A DNA stretch of 64,000 nt, from the NCBI RefSeq assembly GCF_004115155.1, contig NZ_RDSM01000001.1, positions 2,480,001-2,544,000 of the forward strand, in the 5' to 3' direction. Under the pieces are notes generated by a model. The model was not told where the DNA came from. It made no database searches and was given only the letters and a program-made list of their open reading frames with translations. Numbering within the stretch: position 1 is the first letter of the stretch; each line of letters opens with the position of its first letter. This DNA comes from Granulicella sibirica. Lineage in GTDB: Bacteria; Acidobacteriota; Terriglobia; Terriglobales; Acidobacteriaceae. Below are positions 33,411 to 42,073 of the stretch, in pieces. The position numbers were made by a program, and so were the translations under genes.

Positions 33411-33440
33411 TTATTACTACATATGTTTGTTTTACGGCAA
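33411..33440 (-). promoter_or_regulatory. Promoter and candidate BlaI operator
   Basis: On the minus strand TTGCCG (33440-33435) and TAATAA (33416-33411) are 18 bp apart. The spacer holds ACAAACATATGTAGT, an imperfect palindrome around ACATATGT with TGTAGT/ACAAAC arms. BlaI operators often have TACA/TGTA half-sites, so autoregulation is plausible. Confidence 0.45.
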
Positions 33441-33470
33441 CAGTTTTTTCACCTCACATTTGGTCTGGTT

Positions 33471-34871
33471 TTAGGGCTTGGGCGTGGTGAGAGGGCGTCC
33501 GAAGAGAACCGTGAGACCTTCGGCGATGGTGGGGTGGGTGAAGGTGGAGTCGCGGAGGACGGTGTAGGGGATGCCCTGGGTGATGGCTAACTGTACGGGG
33601 GCGATGACCTCGCCGGCGTCGATGCCGAAGGCGGTGAAGCCGAGGATGCGGTCGCTGTCGGTGGCGATGAGGGCCTTCATGAAGCCTTCGGTCTCGGACA
33701 CGGTGCGGGTGCGGAGGACGGCAAACATGGGGATTTTTGCCAGGCGGTAGGGAATGTGCTGTTCGCGGGCTTCGGTTTCGCTGAGGCCGACTCTTGCGAA
33801 CTCGGGGTCGGTGAAGAGGCAGAAGGGGACGAGGCGGTCGCTCGTGGAGCGATGCCCTCCGGCTAGGTTGTCGCGGATGATGCGGTGGTCGTCGAAGGCG
33901 ATGTGGGTGAAGTGTGGGCTTCCGGCGCAGTCGCCTACAGCCCAGATGCCTTCGGCTGTGGTCTCGAGGCGATCGTTGACCTGGATGTCTCCTTTGGGGC
34001 CAAGATCGACGCCGGTGAGGTCGAGGCCGATATTTTCGGTGTTGGGGGTGCGGCCTGTGGCGGCTAGGAGGTGGGAGCCTTCGATCTGGAAGGGGGCGCC
34101 GTTGCGGGTGGCGTGGACGGTGACATGGTCGCCGGAGAGGCCGGTGATGGTGTCGATGGTGGTCTCGGTGATGATCTCGATGCCTTCGCGGGCGCAGAGC
34201 TTGTGGAGGAGGTCGGTGACGTCGTGGTCTTCGCGATGGGCGAGGCGGGCGTTGCGCTCGAGGACGGTGACGCGGCTGCCGAAGCGGCGGGCGGCCTGGG
34301 CTAACTCGAGGCCGATGTAGCCTCCGCCGAGGACGATGAGGTGCTCGGGGATGTGGTCGAGTTCGAGGAACTCGATGTGGGTGAGAGGCTGGGACTCGTA
34401 GAGGCCGGGGATGCTGGGGATGGTGGCTCTCGAGCCGGTGCTGAGGATGATCTTGGGAGCGGTGAGCGTGCGGGTGGTGCCGGTGTCGGTGGTGACTTCG
34501 ATGGTCTTCGGGGCGGTGAAGCGGCCGTGGCCGAGGATGAGTTCGGCTCCACTGTTGCGGAAGTTGTCGAGGTGCATGGTGACGAGGCCGTCGACCATGA
34601 GGCGCTTGCGGGCGCGGACGCCGGCCATGTCGATCGAGCCGTTTTCGACGTGTAGACCAAACTCGCGGGCGCGGAACATGTAGCTGGCGACCTTGGCGGA
34701 GTGGATGACATTCTTGCTTGGGAGACAGGCGATGTTGGGGCAGGATCCGCCGATCCAGCGGCGTTCCACAAGTGCAGTGCGATGGCCCTTGGAGGCCATC
34801 GACCATGCGAGGTATTTGCCGGCTTCGCCGCTGCCGAGGACAAGGAAGTCGTACTGTTCCATCGATGCCAT
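33471..34871 (-). CDS. Pyridine nucleotide-disulfide oxidoreductase, mercuric reductase-like
   Basis: The 466-residue flavoprotein has an FAD-binding start (FLVLGSGEAGKYLAW), the redox-active pair Cys44/Cys49 in GGSCPNIACLPSKN, an NAD(P) motif (LIVLGGGYIGLELAQ), the second FAD motif (GIWAVGDCAG) and the C-terminal dimerisation domain with the active-site HPT in FTHPTIAEGL. The mercury-binding C-terminal Cys pair of true mercuric reductases is absent, so the substrate is probably another disulfide or an unknown electron acceptor. AAGG precedes the ATG. It follows the BlaI promoter region but reads away from it, so its own transcription probably starts upstream, near 34900. Confidence 0.88.
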   Translation of the reverse strand: MASMEQYDFLVLGSGEAGKYLAWSMASKGHRTALVERRWIGGSCPNIACLPSKNVIHSAKVASYMFRAREFGLHVENGSIDMAGVRARKRLMVDGLVTMHLDNFRNSGAELILGHGRFTAPKTIEVTTDTGTTRTLTAPKIILSTGSRATIPSIPGLYESQPLTHIEFLELDHIPEHLIVLGGGYIGLELAQAARRFGSRVTVLERNARLAHREDHDVTDLLHKLCAREGIEIITETTIDTITGLSGDHVTVHATRNGAPFQIEGSHLLAATGRTPNTENIGLDLTGVDLGPKGDIQVNDRLETTAEGIWAVGDCAGSPHFTHIAFDDHRIIRDNLAGGHRSTSDRLVPFCLFTDPEFARVGLSETEAREQHIPYRLAKIPMFAVLRTRTVSETEGFMKALIATDSDRILGFTAFGIDAGEVIAPVQLAITQGIPYTVLRDSTFTHPTIAEGLTVLFGRPLTTPKP

Positions 34872-34973
34872 GTTCCACCCTTCGTCTTTGCAGACAATTC
34901 AAAGTATCCCCTACGCAGGACGCTTCCCAGTCTCTTGTTCAGAGTGTACGAGGCATTTTTTGTGGTGGATCGA

Positions 34974-37052
34974 TCAGGGATGAGGGCGATGGGATGATGA
35001 TTCCGGGTCGTGCAGGGGACATGGATACGTTGCAAAATATCGCTTGCACTCCTCTTCGGTGAAGGCAGGAGAGGTACGGGTGATGCGGATGCGGGCCAGA
35101 TTGAGTAGATCCTGGATGTCCAGATCGAAGATCTGGAACCCGTCGTTGCCCTCCGTCAGCAGCTTTTTGCCGTCAGCACTGAATGTCGCGTGGCGGACGC
35201 CACCACTATGACCATGCAGGGTCAGAAGTGTTTGCCCTGTGACTGGGTCCGCCACCTTTGCGACGTTTCCGCTGGTTCCCGCGATCTGCTTTCCGTCCGG
35301 GCTGAAAGAAGCATTGTTGAACAAAGGCACACTTGCCACCTTTTGAACCGGTCCGAGGTTCCAGATCTCAGTCGTGCCCTCAATTCCGATGGACGTGTTG
35401 CTCGACGCGAGAAGCTTTCCGTCGGGGCTGAATTCGAGGTGGCCACGATCCTGCTGACTCTTGAAACTTTGCTGCCTGCGACCAGTTTTGCGGTCCCAGA
35501 CCTCCACGATGTGAGGACCTGCCGTCGCCATCCGCTTTCCATCCGCACTGTATTCGATTGCGAAGACGGGACCTGTTGGTTCGTCTAACGCGGATAGCCT
35601 CTGCCCGGTGAGAGCGTCCCACATGGTTACGGTCCTATCCTGGCTGGCGACGGCCAGTTGCTTTCCGTCGGGGCTAAAGGCCAAGGCGCGCGTACCACTT
35701 TTGTATTCCGTCAGCATGGTCACTTTTCCGGTGGTCGAATCGTAAATCTCGACGTCCGTGCCTATCTCGCAGATGGCGATTCGATTCCTGTCCGGGCTTA
35801 TCGTGATGGGGGCGACAGGAATAGCACGTAGGACTCGGTAGCGGTGAAGAGTCAGGACTTCGCGTCCGCTGCTGACATCGAGAACTTTCGTTACTTGCCG
35901 GGTGTTTGGAGCTGTGCCTTCCGTGGCGTCTCTGAGGCGATACCCCCCAGAGGCAGAGGAGCTTCCGCGAACGGGCGCATGAAACTGAGCCAAGCCGGTA
36001 CCGGGCTCCTCCGAATTGGGTTCTGCCCAGATCTTTGCGAGGTAGTCCTGGTCCCCGGTGGCAAGGGACTCACCGTCCGGGCTAAAGGCCATTGCGGTAA
36101 TTCCGTCAGAGTGGCCGGGCATGCGGATGGTAGAGCGCGATTCGCCGGCATGCCAGATACGCACGGAGCCTTCGCGACCTGATGCGGCGAGTGTTCCGTT
36201 ACGGCTGTAGGCGAGCAACCTGATTCCACTCGGTGGTCCGCCGCTCAGGGGCGGCCATTCCCTGCCCGTGGCTATATCCCACCGCGCGATGGTGTCTCCC
36301 ACTCCAGGGGTTACGAGGGTGCTGTCGTTGGGATCGAATGCGAGAGCACCTTCGGTATATGTGCTTTTTGAAAGGCCGAGATCGAATAATTCCTTGCCGG
36401 TCGATGGATCCCATATCTTTACGGTTGCGTCCGAGCTCGCAGTGGCAAGACGCTTGCCGCTATGGCTGAAGGCGACACCGGTCACTCCGCGGGTGTGGCC
36501 TTTGAGGGTGAGAAGCTCGTGGCCTGTGACGGTATCCCAGAGCTTGACTGTCTGGTCCTCGCTCGCGGTGGCGAGAAGTGTTCCGTTGGGGCTGAGTGAG
36601 ATAGCGTTCACGCGTGCCGCATGCCCTCGCAGTGCGCGTGTTTCCTGCCTGTTGTCTATATTCCAGATACGAATGACACCATCCTTGCCGGCGGTCAGCA
36701 AGCCAAGACTATCGGGCATGAAGGCGACGGCATTAAGTCCTCCAGAGTGGCCTGGCCAGGAGGACAGCTCTTTTCCCGTGGCGGCATCCCACATCTTTAC
36801 GGAGTCGTCGTCGCTGACCGTTGCGAGGCGTTTGGAGTCGGGGCTGAAGGCTACCCCTGTGACATTTTTGGTGTGTCCGTGAAGGACGTGGCGCAGGTTG
36901 GCGGCGAGGAGAGCCCGGTGCAGGGCGTCCTCAGATTCTGGTAGAGGAGTATCGCCGGATTGCAAGCTTGTGTTCGCGGCTTCCATGGCAAGGAGCACCG
37001 CTCGATCGGCGTCTTCATTGAGGCGAGGTCCGTGCCGTCGGCACGTCGACAA
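34974..37052 (-). CDS. WD40-repeat protein, probably 5'-truncated
   Basis: About 13 WD40 repeats can be counted, such as HTKNVTGVAFSPDSKRLATV and HAARVNAISLSPNGTLLATA, enough for two propellers of about seven and six or seven blades. The end (NLARIRITRTSPAFTEEECKRYF) is typical of proteins in which WD40 repeats follow an N-terminal effector or signalling domain. Here only LNEDADRAVLLAMEA remains of the region before the repeats. The only start is a TTG with no ribosome site, and 100 bp upstream lies the chitinase stop. In another frame that gap encodes a hydrophobic segment. I think the front part has been lost and the gene may be a pseudogene. Confidence 0.7.
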   Translation of the reverse strand: MSTCRRHGPRLNEDADRAVLLAMEAANTSLQSGDTPLPESEDALHRALLAANLRHVLHGHTKNVTGVAFSPDSKRLATVSDDDSVKMWDAATGKELSSWPGHSGGLNAVAFMPDSLGLLTAGKDGVIRIWNIDNRQETRALRGHAARVNAISLSPNGTLLATASEDQTVKLWDTVTGHELLTLKGHTRGVTGVAFSHSGKRLATASSDATVKIWDPSTGKELFDLGLSKSTYTEGALAFDPNDSTLVTPGVGDTIARWDIATGREWPPLSGGPPSGIRLLAYSRNGTLAASGREGSVRIWHAGESRSTIRMPGHSDGITAMAFSPDGESLATGDQDYLAKIWAEPNSEEPGTGLAQFHAPVRGSSSASGGYRLRDATEGTAPNTRQVTKVLDVSSGREVLTLHRYRVLRAIPVAPITISPDRNRIAICEIGTDVEIYDSTTGKVTMLTEYKSGTRALAFSPDGKQLAVASQDRTVTMWDALTGQRLSALDEPTGPVFAIEYSADGKRMATAGPHIVEVWDRKTGRRQQSFKSQQDRGHLEFSPDGKLLASSNTSIGIEGTTEIWNLGPVQKVASVPLFNNASFSPDGKQIAGTSGNVAKVADPVTGQTLLTLHGHSGGVRHATFSADGKKLLTEGNDGFQIFDLDIQDLLNLARIRITRTSPAFTEEECKRYFATYPCPLHDPESSSHRPHP

Positions 37053-37152
37053 CTGATAAACGCATCGAATTGGAATTCCCGAACCCCTTGTTCCATGCGT
37101 TCCGCCTGTGTTTGCGCGTCCGAAATGATAACGATAGAGGCGGCGATCAGGA

Positions 37153-38271
37153 TTAAGGACGGAGACCGGCGTTGATGGCGTCGAGCAGGACGTTGTTCGG
37201 GTCTCCGGTGTACTCCCAGAACATCATGCCGCCGAGGTGGTAGTCGCGGACGTAGAGGGTTTTGTGGGCTAGAGATTCGGCGTCTTCGTAGTCTACCCAG
37301 GTCTGGGTGGTTGGGTTGTAAAGGTAGGGGGAGTCGGAGGTTGCGTCCCAGTAACGGGTGTAGCCGGACGTGGGTTGGAGAAGGGTAGAGGCGATGCTGC
37401 CGTAGTTGAGGTAAACATTATGGGTGGGGGCGCCTGATTGGAAGAGGCCGTTGTTGGTGGCGGTGACGTTCGACCAGCTTTTGCCGTAGAAGGGGACGCC
37501 GAGGACGATCTTGTTGGGTTTGACTCCGGCTTCGAGATAGTTGTGGACGGACTTGTTGGAGGAGACGTGCTTGGGGTCGTCGGGGTGCTCATAAAGTGGG
37601 GAGTGATGGCCGGTGTTCTTGTCGCCGCCGTACATGTCGTAGGTCATGAGGTTGATGGAGTCGACGTAGTGCTGGACCTTCGCCATCTCGGTGTGCTCGA
37701 AGAAGTTCTTGCTGGCCCCGGTGGCGATGGAGGTGTAGAGATGGCGATGGAGGCGGCGGCCTTCGCGGTCGAAGCGTTGGCGTAGCTCCTTCAGGAGGGC
37801 GGTGTAGTTCTCTTTGTCTTCGGGGCGGAACTTGTTGTCGTCGCCTTTGAGGCCGGGGTACTCCCAATCGATGTCGAGGCCGTCGAGGTTGTAACGGAGG
37901 ACGAAATCTACGGAGCTGTCGATGAAGATGCGGCGGCTTTCCTTGGTGAGGGCGGCGTCGGAGAAGTTTTTTGACCAGGTCCAGCCGCCTACGGAGACGA
38001 GGATCTTGAGGGTGGGGTTCTGCTGCTTGAGGGCGTTGAGGATGGCGAAGTTTTCGCGATCGTGCGCGAAGCCTTCGACGACCTTGCCGTCGGTGACGTT
38101 GGCGAAGGCGTAGTTGATGCGGGTGAGCTTGGTGGCGGCTACTTCGTTGGGGGCGAGGATGCGATCTTTGGGGAAGACGTAGGCGATGATCTCGGTCTTG
38201 TTGGGGAGGGTGGTTTGCGCGGCGGCGGGGAGGGTGAGGAGGGCCAGGAGAATCGCTTGGTGGAGGCGCAT
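37153..38271 (-). CDS. GH18 chitinase, secreted
   Basis: The 372-residue protein has a signal peptide (ILLALLTLPAAAQ) and a GH18 TIM barrel. The substrate-strand motif LVSVGGWTWS and the catalytic DGLDIDWEYPG motif (Glu137 as acid) are intact, and YDMYGGD and the terminal GGMMFWEYTGD match the later barrel strands. It should hydrolyse beta-1,4-N-acetylglucosamine chains such as chitin outside the cell, fitting a soil life. No carbohydrate-binding module is attached. Its 3' end abuts the truncated WD40 gene. Confidence 0.92.
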   Translation of the reverse strand: MRLHQAILLALLTLPAAAQTTLPNKTEIIAYVFPKDRILAPNEVAATKLTRINYAFANVTDGKVVEGFAHDRENFAILNALKQQNPTLKILVSVGGWTWSKNFSDAALTKESRRIFIDSSVDFVLRYNLDGLDIDWEYPGLKGDDNKFRPEDKENYTALLKELRQRFDREGRRLHRHLYTSIATGASKNFFEHTEMAKVQHYVDSINLMTYDMYGGDKNTGHHSPLYEHPDDPKHVSSNKSVHNYLEAGVKPNKIVLGVPFYGKSWSNVTATNNGLFQSGAPTHNVYLNYGSIASTLLQPTSGYTRYWDATSDSPYLYNPTTQTWVDYEDAESLAHKTLYVRDYHLGGMMFWEYTGDPNNVLLDAINAGLRP

Positions 38272-38538
38272 GGGGGTGAGTTTAGCTGATATCGGCAGGT
38301 GAGGTTCTGCGACCGATGACGATTGGCCGGCATCCTAAAGGTGCCGAAAAACGCTGAGCCGGATTGGTAAGCCCGGTTCGCTGTGGATGCTTCGTCCACA
38401 GTCCAGTCAAGTCCGCTATGCGGAGGAGGGACCCACGGCGATAGTGGCAGTGCTTAGGCGCTGCTGCCTGTCGCATGGTGCGTTTTGGCTATGGCTTTGG
38501 CGAGCCGCGCGATGGAACTTCTGTACGGGGGAATCGCG

Positions 38539-38928
38539 ATGGCTACTTTGAATCACACAAACCTGACAACCTATGACGTTCCGGCACTGGTGGAGTTCTT
38601 CTCGACCGTGTTCGGTTTTGATGTTCTGGATACGCGCGGCGACAAACTGGCCGTGCTGCGGAACTCGGACGGCTTTCTGCTTACGCTGATGTACGACAAG
38701 CGCATGACGCCGGAGCAGGGGTATCCCGGGCTGTTTCATGTGGGCTTCCTGCAGGCGACAAGGCTGGATGTAGACCGGACGTATGAGGAGCTGAGTGGGC
38801 GGAGTTATACGGCTCCGAAGCCTGACAGGCTGCAGCGTGGCGGGCCTGAGACGTATGGGTTCTACTGTGCTGCTCCGGGCGGGGTGCTGGTGGAGGTGAG
38901 CACGATGAATGTCGTGGAGGGTGCGTAA
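38539..38928 (+). CDS. VOC (glyoxalase/dioxygenase-fold) family protein
   Basis: The roughly 129-residue protein consists of paired beta-alpha-beta-beta-beta units: LNHTNLTTYDVPALVEFFSTVFGFDV and LFHVGFLQATRLDVDRTYEEL, ending GGVLVEVS. Candidate metal ligands are the His of NHTNL, the His of FHVGF and the Glu of VEVS. Members act on many small substrates or bind antibiotics; none can be chosen here. I start at the ATG at 38539, which has GGGGGA upstream and gives the proper first strand; earlier ATGs give an uncharacteristic extension. Confidence 0.82.
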   Translation: MATLNHTNLTTYDVPALVEFFSTVFGFDVLDTRGDKLAVLRNSDGFLLTLMYDKRMTPEQGYPGLFHVGFLQATRLDVDRTYEELSGRSYTAPKPDRLQRGGPETYGFYCAAPGGVLVEVSTMNVVEGA

Positions 38929-38936
38929 AGAAAAGG

Positions 38937-38966
38937 CGGGCGAGACTCACGGGGTCTCGCCTGTTT
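38937..38966. terminator. Bidirectional terminator hairpin
   Basis: GGCGAGAC pairs with GTCTCGCC around a short loop, then CTGTTT. It lies between the convergent VOC and DUF1348 genes. Confidence 0.7.
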
Positions 38967-38975
38967 CCGGTTGGG

Positions 38976-39437
38976 CTAGAGGTTGAGGTCGGAGAGGCTG
39001 GGGTGATCTTCGGGGCGGGGACCCTGGGGCCAGTGGAAGAGGCGGTCGGATTCGGCGATGGGCAGGTCGTTGATGCTGGCGTGGCGGTGGCTCATGAGGC
39101 CGGCGGCGTCAAACTGCCAGTTTTCGTTGCCGTAGGAACGGTACCACTGGCCTTCGTGTTGGCACTCGTAGGCGAAGCGGACGGCGATGCGGTTTTCGTT
39201 GAAGGCCCAAAGCTCCTTGATGAGGCGGTAGTCCTGCTCGCGGGACCACTTGCGGGTGAGGAACGCTACGATCTCGGCGCGGCCGGTGACGAATTCGTGA
39301 CGGTTGCGCCAGATGCTGTCAGGAGTGTATGCGAGGGAGACCTTCTCGGGGTTGCGGGAGTTCCAGCCATTTTCGGCGGCGCGGACCTTGAGGATGGCGG
39401 TCTCACGGGTGAAGGGTGGGACGAGGGGTGTGGTCAT
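38976..39437 (-). CDS. DUF1348 (NTF2-like) family protein
   Basis: The 153-residue protein begins with [21 protein letters not shown] and contains [32 protein letters not shown] and [13 protein letters not shown], the standard pattern of DUF1348, a nuclear transport factor 2-like fold. Function is not established. Its start overlaps the stop of the alpha/beta hydrolase gene by 4 nt, so the two are co-expressed and may take part in the same small-molecule conversion. Confidence 0.9.
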   Translation of the reverse strand: MTTPLVPPFTRETAILKVRAAENGWNSRNPEKVSLAYTPDSIWRNRHEFVTGRAEIVAFLTRKWSREQDYRLIKELWAFNENRIAVRFAYECQHEGQWYRSYGNENWQFDAAGLMSHRHASINDLPIAESDRLFHWPQGPRPEDHPSLSDLNL

Positions 39438-40327
39438 AGCGTTTCCTGGGAGAGTTCGGTGGTGAGGAGTTCGTCGATGGCTTCGGCGATTTCGTCGGGG
39501 TGGGTCTCAAGGGCGAAGTGGCCGGTGTCGAGAAAGCGAACGGTGGCCATGGGGAGATCGCGCTGGAAGGCTTCGGCTCCGGGTGGAATGAAGAAGGGGT
39601 CGTTCTTTCCCCAGATGACGAGGGTGGGGGGTTGGGACTCGCGGAAGAAGTGCTGGAAGGCGGGGTAGAGGTCGAGGTTGTTGCGGTAGTCGAGGATGAG
39701 GTCGAGCTGGATTTCGGTGTTGCCGGGGCGGTCCATGAGGGCCTGGTCGAGGTAGTAGGACTCGGGCGGGACGGAGGCGGGGTCGGCGACGCCGTGGACG
39801 TACTGGAAGCGGGTGCCTTCGAGGGCGAGGAAGCCGCGGAGGGCTTCGCGGTTGGCGGGGATGGGGTTGGCCCAGTAGGTCTTGATGGGGTCCCACGCGG
39901 AGCCGAGGCCTTCGAGATAGGCGTTTCCGTTTTGTGAGATGAGGGCGGTGACACGTTCTGGGTGGGCGACGGCGAGGCGGAGGCCGGTGGGAGCACCGTA
40001 GTCGAAAATGTAGAGGGCGTAGTGCTTGAGGGACAGGGCTTCGGTGAAGGCTTCGAGGGTGGTGGCGAGGTTGTCGAAGGTGTAGGTGTAGTTGCGTTCG
40101 GGCGGGACGGTGGTGAAGCCGAAGCCGGGTAGATCGGGGGCGATGATGTGGTACTTCGAGGCGAGACGGGGGATTAGGTTGCGGAACATGTGCGAAGACG
40201 TTGGGTAGCCGTGGAGTAACAGAAGTAGAGGTGCGTCCGTCGGGCCGGATTCGCGATAGAAAATCTCGATACCGTCGGCCTGGATGGTGCGGAGTGCTAT
40301 GTGCGGGATGCTCGTAATGGCCGGCAT
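39434..40327 (-). CDS. Alpha/beta hydrolase, epoxide hydrolase/dehalogenase-like
   Basis: The 297-residue protein has the oxyanion motif [14 protein letters not shown], a nucleophile elbow IFDYGAPTG with Asp in place of Ser, the acid in [10 protein letters not shown] and the catalytic His in [15 protein letters not shown]. An Asp nucleophile is the mark of epoxide hydrolases and haloalkane dehalogenases, which form an ester intermediate; a cap domain lies between residues 150 and 230. The exact substrate is unknown. It is co-transcribed with the DUF1348 gene. Confidence 0.88.
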   Translation of the reverse strand: MPAITSIPHIALRTIQADGIEIFYRESGPTDAPLLLLLHGYPTSSHMFRNLIPRLASKYHIIAPDLPGFGFTTVPPERNYTYTFDNLATTLEAFTEALSLKHYALYIFDYGAPTGLRLAVAHPERVTALISQNGNAYLEGLGSAWDPIKTYWANPIPANREALRGFLALEGTRFQYVHGVADPASVPPESYYLDQALMDRPGNTEIQLDLILDYRNNLDLYPAFQHFFRESQPPTLVIWGKNDPFFIPPGAEAFQRDLPMATVRFLDTGHFALETHPDEIAEAIDELLTTELSQETL

Positions 40328-40439
40328 GAGTGCTCCTGAGGTTCTGCGCGCTGATGGGTTCGAGTGCGAGGGCCGGGGTTACGATACAAGAATTTTCAGC
40401 GTACAGGCTTATGATCACGGTGCAGTGCATGGAGGGTCG

Positions 40440-40865
40440 ATGGATGCGGAGAGAGCGCGGGCGTTCTTGTTGAAGATGCCGCACGTTGTGGAGACGCTGC
40501 AGTGGGGAAACAACCTCGTGTTCTGGGTGGGGGATAAGGCGATCGGTGGAAAGATGTTTGTGCTGATCGACCTGGACAGGGGCGACAAGGCCATTGTGTC
40601 GTATGCGGCGGGGCCGGAGCGGTATGGGGAGTTGCTGGAACTGGATGGGTTGATACCGGCGCCGTATATGGCGAGGATCTTCTGGGTGGCGGCAGGGCAC
40701 TGGGGAGCGCACAAAGATTCGGATTGGGAGAGGGAGTTGACTGCGGCATACGAGTTGACGATGCGGAAGCTGCCGCCGAAGGTGGTGCGGGTACTCGCTT
40801 TGCCGGCGGCGGAGAGGAAGAGAGTGGTTGCGGCGGCGCGGAAGGCTGCCAAGGCCAAGAGATGA
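40440..40865 (+). CDS. MmcQ/YjbR family protein
   Basis: The 141-residue protein starts MDAERARAFLLKMPHVVETLQWGNNLVFWVGDK and continues GGKMFVLIDL, GLIPAPYMARIFWVAAGHW, which is the YjbR fold pattern (a CyaY-like sheet with a possible DNA-binding role). The C-terminus is Lys/Arg/Ala-rich. GGAGGG lies 4 nt before the ATG at 40440. A longer in-frame reading from 40284 lacks family similarity. The stop overlaps the next start (ATGA), coupling it to the MFS transporter gene. Confidence 0.85.
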   Translation: MDAERARAFLLKMPHVVETLQWGNNLVFWVGDKAIGGKMFVLIDLDRGDKAIVSYAAGPERYGELLELDGLIPAPYMARIFWVAAGHWGAHKDSDWERELTAAYELTMRKLPPKVVRVLALPAAERKRVVAAARKAAKAKR

Positions 40866-42034
40866 GGATGGTTGCTACGAATTCGAAGATGCTGGAACGG
40901 TTTTCGACGGCGGTGCTCTATGGTGCGTTTGCACTGACGGGGGTGGGGGTGGCGTTGCCGGGGGCGGCGTTGCCGGGGATCGTGGCGCACTGGTCGATGG
41001 GGGACCGGGGGGCGGGTTTCTTGTTTCTGATGGCGTGGTCGGGGTCTTCCCTTGGGGCACTGCTTTGCCGGGGTAGAGCGGCGGCTGCGCTGGGGCGGGG
41101 TGTGACGCTGCTGACTCTGGTGTGTGTGGCGATTGTGCTGGCGGCGACTTACACCCCGGGGGCCGGTGGGCAGGCACTGGCGCTGGGGTTGTTCTTTCTG
41201 TATGGGGTCGCGCTTGGGATCACGATGACATCGACGACGCTGCTGCGGGCGGGACGACGGGTGGTGGGGACGGCGCAGGAGTTGAACAGGCTGAACTTGA
41301 TGTGGGTGGCTGGGGCGCTGCTATGCCCAACGATCGCGGTCCATGCGCTGCGGACGGGTGGGATCCGATATGCGTTTGGCGGGCTTGGTTTGCTGTTTGC
41401 GCTGGATGCGATCTGGGTATGGAGTGTTGAGGCGCGGGCATCGGGCGACGGGGAGCCGGTTAGGGGGACTGAGGCGGCGCAGCGGTTGTCCGGACTACCG
41501 CTGCTTGTGGGTCTGTTTGTGGCTCTGACGGTGGGGGTGGAGAGCTCGATGAGCGGGTGGTTGACGACCTATGCCGAACGGGTTGGTGGGAGGGTTGCGG
41601 GGGCGGTGACGGTGTCGACGCTGTTTTGGCTTGGGCTGCTGGTGAGCCGAGCGGTAAGTTCGACGCCGATGTTCGAGCGGTATAACTCTCCGGGGCTGCT
41701 GCGGTCGGGGTCGTGGATGGTGGCGGTGGGTGGTGGGGCGTTGTGGCTTGGTGGGGGGCACGCGGAGTGGGCGCTAATGGTGGGTGCGTTCGTGACGGGG
41801 CTGGGAATCGGGCCGATGTATCCGATGCTGCTGGCACTTGTGCTGCCACGATATGGGGGATCGAAGGTGTTCTTTATCGCGGGGGTGGGGTCGGGGGTGG
41901 TGCCATGGTTGACGGGCGCGGTGTCGGGATGGAACGGATCGCTGCGGATGGGGCTGATGGTGGCTTGGGTTGGGGCGGGGCTGATGGTGGCGGTACGGCC
42001 ATGGCTTCCGCGTGGGTTTCGCGAGCGGGAGTAG
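40862..42034 (+). CDS. Major facilitator superfamily transporter
   Basis: The roughly 390-residue polytopic protein has about 12 hydrophobic segments in two halves, with GVGVALPGAALPGIVAHWSMGDRG at the start and GLGIGPMYPMLLALVLPRYG in the second half, similar to sugar-type and other small-solute MFS carriers. The central loop (EARASGDGEPVRGTEAAQR) is short and polar. The substrate is unknown. The ATG at 40862 overlaps the YjbR stop, so the two genes form an operon. Codon use is very GC-rich, which makes the antisense frames look open. Confidence 0.85.
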   Translation: MRMVATNSKMLERFSTAVLYGAFALTGVGVALPGAALPGIVAHWSMGDRGAGFLFLMAWSGSSLGALLCRGRAAAALGRGVTLLTLVCVAIVLAATYTPGAGGQALALGLFFLYGVALGITMTSTTLLRAGRRVVGTAQELNRLNLMWVAGALLCPTIAVHALRTGGIRYAFGGLGLLFALDAIWVWSVEARASGDGEPVRGTEAAQRLSGLPLLVGLFVALTVGVESSMSGWLTTYAERVGGRVAGAVTVSTLFWLGLLVSRAVSSTPMFERYNSPGLLRSGSWMVAVGGGALWLGGGHAEWALMVGAFVTGLGIGPMYPMLLALVLPRYGGSKVFFIAGVGSGVVPWLTGAVSGWNGSLRMGLMVAWVGAGLMVAVRPWLPRGFRERE

Positions 42035-42073
42035 ATGCTTGCGTGGGGCGGGGGCTTTCGATAGGGTCGGGGA

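Noticed and set aside
33471..34871. Calling the flavoprotein a true mercuric reductase (merA)
   Set aside because: The redox Cys pair fits, but the C-terminal vicinal Cys pair and the heavy-metal-binding front domain are absent, and no mer genes are nearby.
36851..37096. 81-codon minus-strand frame MEQGVREFQ... as a separate gene
   Set aside because: It has no ribosome site and mostly overlaps the WD40 gene in another frame. I treat its first part as the remnant of the lost WD40 front end.
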